DNA from: Bacteroidales bacterium
GTDB lineage: Bacteria; Bacteroidota; Bacteroidia; Bacteroidales; Marinilabiliaceae
Assembly (NCBI GenBank): GCA_024401395.1
Contig: JAKSLD010000013.1
Location: 1 to 64,000 of the forward strand
Direction of reading: 5' to 3'
DNA: 64,000 nucleotides
Numbering within the stretch: position 1 is the stretch's first letter; every line of letters begins with the position of its first letter. Both the position numbers and the translations under genes were made by a program. The notes beneath the pieces were generated by a model that had not been told where the DNA came from, made no database searches, and worked only from the letters and a program-made list of their open reading frames with translations. Positions 42,194-50,724 of the stretch are shown piece by piece.

Positions 42194-43192
42194 CTATTCC
42201 TCCTCCTCGTCCAAGTTGCGACCAGAAGAGATGTATTCGTCAGTGTCAAGGTGGAGACCATTGAGGTAAGTCTTCGCATCCATACGTTTTTTGCCGGCAG
42301 GCTGAAGTTCCTCTATCAGGTATGCTACCTCAGAATCTCCAGTACCGATAGCGAGGATGCCAGACTTCTTGCTTATATAGACCTCACCTGGGTAGAGGTG
42401 GTAGTCCATAAGGAAAAGTTCAGAGCCCTTGAAGATTTTGAATGTCTCACCCTCTTTCTTGCCAGGGAGTTCGATATCAGACCAAGCGGCAGGGTAGGGG
42501 CTTAAGCCGCGCACCTTATTATTGATCTTATAAGGACTCTTAGTCCAGTCGATTTTCATATCCTCCTTGAAAATCTTAGGAGCAAGAAGGTGGTAATCGT
42601 ACAGGCCATTTATGGTTTGAGGCTTAAGATCGAGTTGGTCCTTAGCCACCAAATCAAGAGTTTCTACTATAGCCATTGCGCCCTCTTCCATAAGTTTATC
42701 GTGGATAGTACCAGCATTATCTTTGGAAGTAATATCAATTATACGCTGAAGAGCGATATCTCCGGTATCGATTTCGTGGGTAAGCTTGAAAGTGGTTACT
42801 CCAGTTATGTCGTCGCCATTCATGATAGCCCAGTTGATAGGAGCTGCGCCACGGTATCTAGGGAGGAGGCTGCCATGAACATTGTATGTGCCTTTAGGAG
42901 GCATATTCCATACGATTTCAGGGAGCATACGGAAAGCTACGACTACCTGTATTTCGGCATTAAGAGCACGTAGTTCCTCGATAAAAGCCTCATCTTTGAG
43001 ACGTTCGGGCTGCAAGACCTTAAGTCCGTGTTCCTCTGCATATAATTTGACGGCAGACTTCTGAATTTTCTGACCTCTACCAGCAGGTTTGTCTGGCATA
43101 GTAACAACAGCAGCGACATCATGACCCGCTTTTATGAGAGCGTCTAGTGATGCCACTGCAAATTCAGGAGTGCCCATAAAAACCAATCTCAT
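42194..43192 (-). CDS. fmt: Methionyl-tRNA formyltransferase
   Basis: Fmt formylates Met-tRNAfMet for initiation. I start at ATG 43192 (MRLVFMGTPEFAVASLDALI), not at the TTG two codons upstream. The 332-residue product has VVTMPDKPAGRGQ, the catalytic region VVAFRMLPEIVW and VHGSLLPRYRGAAPINWAIM, and THEIDTGDI. A C-terminal OB-like domain carries KVRGLSPYPAAWSDI. It ends in an acidic tail (DEEEE). It lies 24 bp after the small acidic-protein gene. Confidence 0.96.
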   Translation of the reverse strand: MRLVFMGTPEFAVASLDALIKAGHDVAAVVTMPDKPAGRGQKIQKSAVKLYAEEHGLKVLQPERLKDEAFIEELRALNAEIQVVVAFRMLPEIVWNMPPKGTYNVHGSLLPRYRGAAPINWAIMNGDDITGVTTFKLTHEIDTGDIALQRIIDITSKDNAGTIHDKLMEEGAMAIVETLDLVAKDQLDLKPQTINGLYDYHLLAPKIFKEDMKIDWTKSPYKINNKVRGLSPYPAAWSDIELPGKKEGETFKIFKGSELFLMDYHLYPGEVYISKKSGILAIGTGDSEVAYLIEELQPAGKKRMDAKTYLNGLHLDTDEYISSGRNLDEEEE

Positions 43193-43216
43193 GGACAAAC
43201 TATTTTAGGGGGGTGA

Positions 43217-43561
43217 TTAATCTTCGTCTTCGGCGTCTGCCATATCCTGAAGAGAGCCGGCAGAAGTTTCAACATCATCGTCCTCCTCCTCATCATCAGA
43301 GTCAACGCCACCTTCAAGGTTCATTTCGTCATCTCCACCGAGAGGTTCGTCGTCGATATCCATCTCCTCCTTAGCTGGGAACTTAATGAGGTAGCTGAAC
43401 TCCTCGGTCTCGTAAGGGAGTGCGGACATAAGTCGACCACCACCGATATCGAATGTACGGATATCGTCACGAAGGTTAGGATGGAGTGCGAGGATTTCCT
43501 CTTTCATTGCCTCGTCAAGTTTCTCAAAATTCTTGATAACTTTTGGTTTAGGATTAGCCAT
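43217..43561 (-). CDS. Small acidic-tailed conserved protein
   Basis: The 114-residue protein starts MANPKPKVIKNFEKLDEAMK, has a small folded part to about residue 65 (FDIGGGRLMSALPYETEEF, YLIKFPAKEE), then a tail made largely of Asp and Glu. The N-terminal pattern recurs in Bacteroidales hypothetical proteins, so it is probably a real conserved family. Its function is unknown. Acidic tails often bind basic proteins, but that is only a guess. Confidence 0.7.
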   Translation of the reverse strand: MANPKPKVIKNFEKLDEAMKEEILALHPNLRDDIRTFDIGGGRLMSALPYETEEFSYLIKFPAKEEMDIDDEPLGGDDEMNLEGGVDSDDEEEDDDVETSAGSLQDMADAEDED

Positions 43562-43633
43562 AATGCGTATCTAAGGTTGTTTATTGTCTTTGAACTTTTC
43601 GGGGGTCAAAATTAGAAAAGTTTTATAGTTTGA

Positions 43634-43669
43634 TACACCTTAAGGCATAAAAATATGCCTTAAGTGTGT
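43634..43669 (-). terminator. Hairpin terminator of the sialate-esterase-like gene
   Basis: CTTAAGGCATA (43639-43649), loop AAAA, TATGCCTTAAG (43654-43664): a perfect 11-bp stem extended by flanking pairs. Confidence 0.75.
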
Positions 43670-43682
43670 TAAATATTCAAAA

Positions 43683-45122
43683 TTAGTCCCAGTTGTCCGT
43701 TCTGAAAGGGATACAAGGTAGGTGGTTACCCCCAATAAGGTTGCCGATTTGGAAATTTTTGAAGCAATAGCGAACAGCTGCTGGTTTAGCGACCTTCTCA
43801 GAAGAGACAACGACCTCGTTAGTCTGCCAATGGATCCATACCTTATCGGCAGGGTAGAAGACCTTATCGTCGCCAGCGACCTCGAAGCCCTGGATATCAT
43901 AGTTACGGCAGATGCCGTCAGTTATTTTATCCAAAGTGATCCAAGCCTCATTGTTTTTAACCTCCCACTTGCCGTTGAACTCAGGACCCTCGCAACAGAG
44001 GTACTTATAGCCATAAGTCTTGTTGAGAGCCAAGTAGCTAAGGCGAGCGCCAACAGGCTGCTTCAACTGAGGGTGGATATTCAGAACCTCGAAAGGAAGA
44101 GCAGCGTTGTTGGTAGAAATCATACCACTATTAGGGATAAGCTTCAACGCCTTGAACTGAGCCTCGCGTAGGAGGGCGCCGTTGATAGCATCAGGATTGT
44201 CATTGTCATAAGCATAAGGAGCGATCTCGCAATAATAGAAAGGAATATCGCCGAGTTTCATCTCGGCGCGCCAGTTCTTGACCATAGTTGCGAGACGGTC
44301 GGCATAAGTATCATGATGACCTACGTTAGAGCAACCCTGATAATAGATGATACCCTTATAAGTAAACTGGTGAGCGACATGGAACATACCATTATAAGCT
44401 ACGAGAGGGCGTTCCCAATCAGGCAGGTAATTCTCGATACCCTCCTTAGAGCAGTTGATATCAGAATAGCCTTTTAGGATATTCTCAGGCATCCAAGACT
44501 CCACGCGAGAGCCACCATAAGCGCATACTACTATACCAACAGGAATGTTGAGAGCCTGCTCCAAATTACGTGCGAAGAACCAAGCTGTGGCGCTGAAGTT
44601 CAATACTTCGTCGAAACGCTCAGTAGTTTTCCAAGAAGAGTTACAATCGGTCACATCCTCAAAACTATGGAGTTTAGGGACGGTAAAGAAACGTATACCC
44701 TTGAATCTTCCAGCCATGATAGCCTCGTCGGTGCCATCCTTGACGATACACCCGCCGAAACCTCTCAGAGGCATTTCCATATTACTTTGGCCACCTGCGA
44801 ACCAAACTTCGCCGACCAAGACATTATTCAAAGTTACAGCGCCATCCTTATCAGAGATTGTAATAGACTGAGGGTTGTAGGAGCCAGCCTGAGACTTGAC
44901 AGTAGTGAGGAACTTTCCATCCTTATCTGCCTTTACAGAAGCAGAAGCTCCCCAAGAAGTTGTGATTTTTACCTCGCTGTTTGCCTTAGCAGAACCCCAG
45001 AGACGTACATCCGCATTCTGTTGGATGACCATATTGTCGCCGATTACGGCTGGCAATTTCACGGTAGCGTTCGCGAAAGCGCTACCCAATAACAATAGTG
45101 CTAGTGTGAATCTTACTTTCAT
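43683..45122 (-). CDS. Sialate O-acetylesterase-like SGNH hydrolase, exported
   Basis: I start at ATG 45122, since MKVRFTLALLLLGSAFANA is a signal peptide and a full promoter lies just upstream at 45177-45148. The 479-residue precursor has an N-terminal beta domain (LPAVIGDNMVIQQNADVRLW, VLVGEVWFAGGQSNMEMPL) with the catalytic Ser in GGQSNM. It also has SATAWFFARNLEQALNIPVG, GGSRVESWMP and IIYYQGCSNVG, where relatives usually have YQGESN. The C-terminus has a carbohydrate-binding-like fold. Family members remove acetyl groups from sialic acids or plant glycans; the substrate is uncertain. The Glu-to-Cys change in the YQGESN block is unusual. Confidence 0.85.
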   Translation of the reverse strand: MKVRFTLALLLLGSAFANATVKLPAVIGDNMVIQQNADVRLWGSAKANSEVKITTSWGASASVKADKDGKFLTTVKSQAGSYNPQSITISDKDGAVTLNNVLVGEVWFAGGQSNMEMPLRGFGGCIVKDGTDEAIMAGRFKGIRFFTVPKLHSFEDVTDCNSSWKTTERFDEVLNFSATAWFFARNLEQALNIPVGIVVCAYGGSRVESWMPENILKGYSDINCSKEGIENYLPDWERPLVAYNGMFHVAHQFTYKGIIYYQGCSNVGHHDTYADRLATMVKNWRAEMKLGDIPFYYCEIAPYAYDNDNPDAINGALLREAQFKALKLIPNSGMISTNNAALPFEVLNIHPQLKQPVGARLSYLALNKTYGYKYLCCEGPEFNGKWEVKNNEAWITLDKITDGICRNYDIQGFEVAGDDKVFYPADKVWIHWQTNEVVVSSEKVAKPAAVRYCFKNFQIGNLIGGNHLPCIPFRTDNWD

Positions 45123-45147
45123 GTTAGTCGTTTTAATATTCGTGGGG

Positions 45148-45177
45148 CAAATATAGCTTTTATATACAAAATACCAA
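45148..45177 (-). promoter_or_regulatory. Promoter of the sialate-esterase-like gene
   Basis: On the minus strand TTG (45177-45175), 19 bp, TATATTTG (45155-45148), 26 bp before the start codon. Confidence 0.8.
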
Positions 45178-45227
45178 TTCGGGGGATAATAATTTATTGA
45201 GAGAGTAAAAATGACAGAGTATTGCAC

Positions 45228-45344
45228 AAAAAAAAGAGACGCTATCCTCTCGGACTTGCGTCTCGTACCACTCAAAACTCTATATATTAATTAACCACTC
45301 AAAACCAATTTAAGGAGACTTGGCAGGGCAGTGCCCTTCAAATC
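45228..45344 (-). ncRNA. Candidate small RNA C (about 117 nt)
   Basis: On the minus strand a good promoter (TTG 45381-45379, 20 bp, TAACTTTG 45358-45351) is followed by about 117 nt ending in an intrinsic terminator. The terminator arms GAGACGC and GCGTCTC span 45264-45236, and eight T residues follow. Near the 5' end GGGC-ACT-GCCC forms a tight hairpin. The middle is AT-rich and carries TTTTGAGTGGT twice around an AT-rich 16-mer. The next gene has its own promoter beyond the terminator, so this is better read as a separate sRNA than as an attenuated leader. Confidence 0.62.
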
Positions 45345-45350
45345 CAGTTT

Positions 45351-45381
45351 CAAAGTTAGGCGTGTTTTGCGATATATCCAA
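45351..45381 (-). promoter_or_regulatory. Promoter of candidate sRNA C
   Basis: TTG (45381-45379), 20 bp, TAACTTTG (45358-45351): an exact match to TAnnTTTG. Confidence 0.7.
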
Positions 45382-45478
45382 ATAAATACCCAAAAAACTC
45401 CATAAAAGGGGACATTGATTCCATATAAAAACCAATTCAGGCGTAGCATTAGCCATACAGTTACGTTTTTTGTGCATA

Positions 45479-45548
45479 CGTTCTAGTCTCGGTCTAGACT
45501 CTGTCTAGTATCGGAGAAGTCCCTTGTTCATCGCAATTTTTTATTTTG
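45479..45548 (-). repeat. Dispersed 11-bp-unit repeat, class I (copy 3)
   Basis: On the minus strand an A-run, TTGCGATGAACAAGGG and ACTTCTC are followed by units CGATACTAGAC, AGAGTCTAGAC and CGAGACTAGAA. The core plus seven bases equals the copy at 11471, and the units match its CGAGAGTAGAC type. Confidence 0.83.
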
Positions 45549-45559
45549 AACAAATATAG

Positions 45560-45624
45560 ACAGAGACAAGGAAGGGTTGTTTGAGAGTAGAGAGAAGAAC
45601 AATATTGCGCGCAGTTTTTTATTT
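45560..45624 (-). repeat. Diverged dispersed repeat (variant core CTGCGCGCAA)
   Basis: On the minus strand an A-run then CTGCGCGCAATATT, followed by pyrimidine-rich DNA that can be cut into 11-bp blocks. It has the same orientation as its neighbour, but the periodicity is weaker. Confidence 0.45.
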
Positions 45625-45681
45625 ATAGTTCTAGGAATTGGCTGAATTTTGACTATCTTCGCATCAGCAAAATTGATCTCT

Positions 45682-47127
45682 ATGCGATACTGGTTAATAT
45701 GCCTTGTGGCTATACTTGTATTTGGGACTACAAGTAATGCTGCTAAGATTCAAGGTCATAAAGACGTTGAAATAAAGATAAAAGTAAAGGATTATCCTAA
45801 TGCTCCAGTTGTTTTAGGATACTACTATAACAAGCAGATGCTTGTGCGCGATACGGTTTGGACCGACGATCGTTGTCAGGCAACTTATTCTAGAGATACA
45901 CTTCTAGATGAGGGTATCTATATGCTCTACATACCTGATCATAATATGATGGATATTATTGTGACAGGCAATCAGCGTTTCAGCATAGAGTGTGATACGC
46001 TAAAGAATATGTCGCAGCGTGCGGTATGTGAGGGCAATGAGCCATTAAAGACATTCCTTACATATCAGAAGTACCTTGCGGAGATGCAAGGAAAGTATAA
46101 AGATCTTTCGAATGACTTCAAGGCAGCAAGGCAAGAAGGCGACACAGCCAAGCAGTCGGCCATCCGACGTGCCTATTCGGCAATGGACAAAGAAGTCAAA
46201 GCCAATAACAATGAGATAATAGAAGCCAACAAAGACAATTTTCTGTCGGTATTTCTCACGGCATTGAAAGAAGTTGAATTTCCGAAGATAGATCTTCCAG
46301 CCGGTACGGCGAATAGAGACTCCCTTACGCAAGTTTACAGCTATTACTGGTATAGGAAGCATTGGGATATGCATTTGAATTTTGCCGACAAGAGATTACT
46401 CTTTACGCCTATTATGGTACAGAAAGTAGATGAGTATCTAGACAAGTCGGTACCACAAGTTGCAGATTCGGTAGCAGAAGAGTGCATCCGCATTATAGAA
46501 AAAGCGCGTCCAGACTCCATAGCATTCCGTTATTGGGTATCGCACCTATATAATAAAGTCAATGACAGCAAGATAATGGGAATGGACGGAGCGTTAGTCC
46601 GCATAGCAGACAAATACTACCTTTCCGGGCAGGCAAAATGGACGACCAAGAAGTTCATAGACGATTTACGAGAGCAGATTGACGGCATAAGATATACGCT
46701 AGTCGGATTGAAAGCCAAAGATTTAAAGATGCCAAGTGTAACCGGAGAGTGGTTCCAGTTGTCAGAAGTTGATGCTCCATACACCATATTAGTATTCTGG
46801 GAGCCATCTTGCGGACACTGCAAGAAAGAGATACCAGAATTAAAGAAGACCGTTTGGGATCCTTACAAGAAATATGGCATAAAAGTATTTGCAGTATATT
46901 GTCAGGTAGAGCGAGAAGAGTGGGAAAAATTCATTGAAGAGCATGAGTTAGAAGAGTGGATGAACGTATATGATCCATACGGACGTTCCGGTTTCAGAAA
47001 ATATTACAACATCAAGAGTACTCCTCAGATATTTGTGTTAGATAAAGACAAGACGATTATTGCCAAGAGAATTGGAGTAGATCAGTTGCCAGATTTCTTC
47101 AACCATTATCTGAATATAGAAAAGTAG
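45682..47127 (+). CDS. TlpA-like thiol-disulfide oxidoreductase, exported
   Basis: Starting at ATG 45682 gives a 481-residue precursor with signal peptide MRYWLICLVAILVFGTTSNA; an upstream TTG-like extension lacks one. Residues about 35-130 resemble the DUF4369 domain common before thioredoxins in Bacteroidetes, followed by a helical DUF5106-like middle. The C-terminal thioredoxin domain (about 345-480) has TILVFWEPSCGHCKKEIPEL with a CGHC active site and the cis-Pro in KSTPQIFVLD. It probably reduces or isomerises periplasmic disulfides. Confidence 0.88.
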   Translation: MRYWLICLVAILVFGTTSNAAKIQGHKDVEIKIKVKDYPNAPVVLGYYYNKQMLVRDTVWTDDRCQATYSRDTLLDEGIYMLYIPDHNMMDIIVTGNQRFSIECDTLKNMSQRAVCEGNEPLKTFLTYQKYLAEMQGKYKDLSNDFKAARQEGDTAKQSAIRRAYSAMDKEVKANNNEIIEANKDNFLSVFLTALKEVEFPKIDLPAGTANRDSLTQVYSYYWYRKHWDMHLNFADKRLLFTPIMVQKVDEYLDKSVPQVADSVAEECIRIIEKARPDSIAFRYWVSHLYNKVNDSKIMGMDGALVRIADKYYLSGQAKWTTKKFIDDLREQIDGIRYTLVGLKAKDLKMPSVTGEWFQLSEVDAPYTILVFWEPSCGHCKKEIPELKKTVWDPYKKYGIKVFAVYCQVEREEWEKFIEEHELEEWMNVYDPYGRSGFRKYYNIKSTPQIFVLDKDKTIIAKRIGVDQLPDFFNHYLNIEK

Positions 47128-47175
47128 AGAACAAACTTATCAATATAAAATTAGACCTTAACAAGAGATCTATTA

Positions 47176-49428
47176 ATGGAAACCCTTTACCTAGTTATCG
47201 TCATCCTGTTGCTTACGCTTGCGGTATTTGACCTTACGGTTGGTGTCAGTAACGATGCAGTAAACTTTTTAAATTCGGCTATCGGTTCAAAATCCGGTTC
47301 ATTCAAAGTCATCATGACGGTGGCGGCAGTCGGTGTATTCTGCGGAGCGTCGATGAGTAATGGCATGATGGAGATTGCCCGTCATGGTATTTTCAATCCA
47401 GAATACTATTACTTCTCCGATTTGATGTTCATTTTTATGGCGGTCATAGTGACCGACATAATACTGCTTGATATCTTTAACACCATGGGTATGCCAACAT
47501 CTACGACGGTATCCATGGTGTTTGAGCTTTTAGGAGCATCATTTATGACTGCACTTATCAAGTCGTACACACTTGACAACGGTATTCCTGCAGCAGAGTA
47601 TATCAACACAGACAAAGCGCTTTCGGTGGTGTTAGGTATCTTTGTTTCAGTTGCCATTGCGTTTTTCTTTGGCTCGTTGGTACAATACATCTGTCGTATC
47701 CTATTCACCTTCAGTCTAAAGAAGAACTTCAAGTACAAGATAGGTATTTTTGGAGGCTTCTCCGCCACGGCGATCATATACTTCATGCTCATCAAAGGAG
47801 TGCGAGATATGGCATTCATGACGCCAGAGATGAAGATGTGGGTCGACGACAATACATTGATGATAGTCGGGGTGGCTTTCCTAGTATTCACGATAATATC
47901 CCAAATTCTGTACTGGTGCCATGTTAACGTATTGAAAGTCATAGTGTTGATGGGCACGCTATCATTAGCCATGGCATTTGCCGGCAATGACCTAGTGAAT
48001 TTTATTGGAGTTCCACTAGCAGGATACTCATCATTCGGCTACTATCTAGATGCAGGTTGTCCAGATCCAACCACGATGGTAATGTCGCGTCTTCACGAAC
48101 CAGCGCAGACACCAATATATTTCCTTGTAGGAGCAGGACTCATTATGGTTGTTGCACTAGCAACCAGCAAGAAAGCACACAATGTAGTCAAAACATCAGT
48201 TGATCTGGCACGTCAAGACGAGGGCGACGAAATGTTTGGCAGTTCGAGGGCAGCCAGACGTATTGTGAGAATGTCGACAAATGTTGCCAACTGGTTTGTA
48301 GACAATACGCCAGACAAGGTAAGACATTGGATAAACAGTCGTTTTGACATAGGAGAATCAGACATGCCAGAAGGTGCTGCCTTTGACCAATTGAGAGCGG
48401 CGGTAAATCTGGTATTAGCCGGTCTTTTGGTAGCGTTAGGCACAAGTTTGAAGTTGCCACTATCGACCACATACGTTACCTTTATGGTAGCCATGGGAAC
48501 ATCTTTGGCCGACAGAGCCTGGGGTAGAGAGAGTGCAGTATTCCGTATTACAGGAGTATTGTCAGTCATAGGAGGCTGGCTCTTGACAGCGGCAGCTGCG
48601 TTTATGCTATGTAGCATAATAGTATCAGTAATGCGATTTGGCGGTATTTATGTTGCTTTTGGTATAGCAGTATTAGCTATATCACTTATGATTAGAAGCA
48701 ATATTAAGTACAATAAGCAGCAAAAGATAAAGAATGCTAAAGGTCAGGATTTGTTCCAAGAGATAGTTCGTTCGAAAGACAAGGCCTACACATGGGACCT
48801 TTTGCAGCAATATATAGCTGCATCCCAGAAAGAATTTATGGAATTTATCATAGAGAAATACGATCAAGTAACGAAAGGCTTTGTTACAGAAGACCTGAAA
48901 GATCTGAGGAGGGCAAATGTAGCCTTGCCAAAATACAAGATACAGCTCAAGGCTACGCGCAGGAAGCAGACTATGGCGTTGAGAAAAGTAGAGCCACGTG
49001 TAGCCATAGAGAACAACACATGGTTGCACCTGTCATACAACAGCAGTCAGCAGATGATATACTGTATGATGCGTTCGTGTGAGCCATGTCTAGAGCATGT
49101 CGACAATAACTTTGCGGCACTGCCACAAGACCTGAAAGATCAGTATGAGCCAATCAGACTACAGATAAGAGATCTGCTGTCAGAGTCGCTTGAGATGATA
49201 AAGACATCGAACTATGATGATACGAGTGATATCCGTAAGCGCTGCGACGATATGAAGAGTCAGCTTTCGGCAGTCAGGAAAGCCCTTGTAAATCATATCC
49301 ATGAAAATATGCAGAACTATTCAGTAATATACGTATATCTCAATCTATTGCAAGAGTCTCAAGAGATGATAGGCTCGCTCCGTCATATGCTCCGTGCATT
49401 GAGGAAGATTGAGAAAGACGAGAATTAG
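47176..49428 (+). CDS. Inorganic phosphate transporter, Pit family, with PhoU-like C-terminal domain
   Basis: The 750-residue protein has two Pit halves with the duplicated signature: GVSNDAVNFLNSAIGSKSGS near residue 25 and FAGNDLVNFIGVPLAG near 275. GMPTSTTVSMVFELLGASF and LPLSTTYVTFMVAMGTSLAD also occur, within about 11-12 membrane segments. After the last segment (about 505) comes a roughly 240-residue cytoplasmic helical part that looks PhoU-like (LHLSYNSSQQMIYCMMRSCE, LQESQEMIGSLRHMLRALRK). Pit carriers take up metal phosphate using the proton gradient. It is 48 bp after the TlpA-like gene. Confidence 0.9.
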   Translation: METLYLVIVILLLTLAVFDLTVGVSNDAVNFLNSAIGSKSGSFKVIMTVAAVGVFCGASMSNGMMEIARHGIFNPEYYYFSDLMFIFMAVIVTDIILLDIFNTMGMPTSTTVSMVFELLGASFMTALIKSYTLDNGIPAAEYINTDKALSVVLGIFVSVAIAFFFGSLVQYICRILFTFSLKKNFKYKIGIFGGFSATAIIYFMLIKGVRDMAFMTPEMKMWVDDNTLMIVGVAFLVFTIISQILYWCHVNVLKVIVLMGTLSLAMAFAGNDLVNFIGVPLAGYSSFGYYLDAGCPDPTTMVMSRLHEPAQTPIYFLVGAGLIMVVALATSKKAHNVVKTSVDLARQDEGDEMFGSSRAARRIVRMSTNVANWFVDNTPDKVRHWINSRFDIGESDMPEGAAFDQLRAAVNLVLAGLLVALGTSLKLPLSTTYVTFMVAMGTSLADRAWGRESAVFRITGVLSVIGGWLLTAAAAFMLCSIIVSVMRFGGIYVAFGIAVLAISLMIRSNIKYNKQQKIKNAKGQDLFQEIVRSKDKAYTWDLLQQYIAASQKEFMEFIIEKYDQVTKGFVTEDLKDLRRANVALPKYKIQLKATRRKQTMALRKVEPRVAIENNTWLHLSYNSSQQMIYCMMRSCEPCLEHVDNNFAALPQDLKDQYEPIRLQIRDLLSESLEMIKTSNYDDTSDIRKRCDDMKSQLSAVRKALVNHIHENMQNYSVIYVYLNLLQESQEMIGSLRHMLRALRKIEKDEN

Positions 49429-49469
49429 GATACTAGAGCAGCTTATAACCAAAATAAACTTCACACAGC

Positions 49470-50717
49470 ATGAAACTACGAAACTCACTTTTAATGGTGA
49501 TGGCAACGATGTGTGCATATTCCCAGGCACAAGACGTAATGCCATTGGTATTTGACAAAGAAAACACAGCTCCTGAAGCCTGTGTTCCGTATGTGGATGA
49601 TTTAGAGAAACTTCCTTCGATTCCAGGGTTGCCAGACCCACTGCTATTTGCGGATGGTTCAGGTAGGGCGCAGACACTCAAAGAATGGGAGAGAAGACGA
49701 GGAGAAATCCTAGGTCAGCTTCAGCATTATGAGATAGGAGTCAAGCCTACGGTCAGCCAAGAGCAAGTCAATGCATATTTTGATGCAGATACACTTGTTG
49801 TTGATGTTACAGTTGGTAATGAGACACTTACCCTCAGGAGCACCCTTTGTCGACCAGAAGGCGACGGCCCTTTCCCATTACTTATAGGTATAGGTTTCTG
49901 GGGAGGCACAGGGAGTTTGCCAAAGCAGATATTTGATGAGAGGCCTATAGCCACATTAGGGTATAATTTTACGCAAGTGACTTCACATACGCAGAAGCGA
50001 GGAGAAGAGCCGATAAACAAGATTTATCCTGACAATATAGAGATAGGGTCATATTCAGCGTGGCCATGGGGAGTCAGCCGTATCATTGATGGACTAGAAA
50101 AGCTAGGCACAGAAGTAACGAAGATAGATATGTCGCGCATTGCCATCACAGGATGTTCATTTGCAGGCAAGATGGCATTATTCTCAGGAGCTATGGATGA
50201 GCGCATAGCGCTTACGATAGCGCAAGAGCCAGGCGGTGGAGGAGCAGCTGCATGGCGTGTCAGTGAGACATTAGGCAATGTAGAGACACTAGGAAGGACG
50301 AATTATTCGTGGTTCCTTGAGAGTATGAAACGTTTTGAAAACGATGTAGATAAGTTACCTGTAGACCATCATGAGCTGACAGCACTTGTTGCACCACGAG
50401 CCTTGATAGTATTTGGCAATACAGATTTTGAGTGGCTGGCAGATGAGAGCGGTTATGTATCATCCATGGCGGCAAAAGAAGTCTGGAAGACACTAGGGGT
50501 AGCAGACCGTATGGCAATCTCCGTAGAAGGAGGGCATGGACATTGTCAACTTCCTGAGTCACAATGGCCAGAGCTGAAGATGTTTGTTGATAAGTTCCTA
50601 CTTGGCAAAGATGTCGATACCCGCGGTATAGAGATAGCCAATATGTTCCGTCAGAAAACCAAAGACAAAGAGCCTGTAGACGTTCAGAAGTGGATGCCTT
50701 GGGCAGAAAAGAAATAA
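49470..50717 (+). CDS. CE15-type glucuronoyl esterase, exported
   Basis: The 415-residue precursor has a signal peptide (to about residue 20) and an alpha/beta-hydrolase domain with CE15 landmarks. These are the nucleophile elbow ITGCSFAGKMALFSGA (family GCSRxGK), the EPGGGGAAAWR segment, HELTALVAPRALIVFGN and the His of EGGHGHCQLPESQ. CE15 enzymes cut the ester between glucuronate on xylan and lignin alcohols. The Arg after Ser in GCSR, thought to help the oxyanion hole, is Phe here, so activity may differ. It is 7 bp before glsA. Confidence 0.82.
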   Translation: MKLRNSLLMVMATMCAYSQAQDVMPLVFDKENTAPEACVPYVDDLEKLPSIPGLPDPLLFADGSGRAQTLKEWERRRGEILGQLQHYEIGVKPTVSQEQVNAYFDADTLVVDVTVGNETLTLRSTLCRPEGDGPFPLLIGIGFWGGTGSLPKQIFDERPIATLGYNFTQVTSHTQKRGEEPINKIYPDNIEIGSYSAWPWGVSRIIDGLEKLGTEVTKIDMSRIAITGCSFAGKMALFSGAMDERIALTIAQEPGGGGAAAWRVSETLGNVETLGRTNYSWFLESMKRFENDVDKLPVDHHELTALVAPRALIVFGNTDFEWLADESGYVSSMAAKEVWKTLGVADRMAISVEGGHGHCQLPESQWPELKMFVDKFLLGKDVDTRGIEIANMFRQKTKDKEPVDVQKWMPWAEKK

Positions 50718-50724
50718 GATAGTC

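Larger units (their letters stand above)
45123..45681. other. Intergenic region with candidate sRNA and two repeat copies
   Basis: The 559 bp between divergent genes hold, from left to right, the promoter of the esterase gene (45148-45177), candidate sRNA C with terminator and promoter (45228-45381), a class I repeat (45479-45548), a diverged repeat (45560-45624), and the -7-like TATCTTCG (45654-45661) of the TlpA-like gene. Confidence 0.7.

Noticed and set aside
45228-45264. Hairpin upstream of the sialate-esterase gene as a transcription attenuator
   Set aside because: A complete promoter for the gene lies beyond the hairpin (45177-45148), so a separate sRNA is the simpler reading; attenuation is not excluded.
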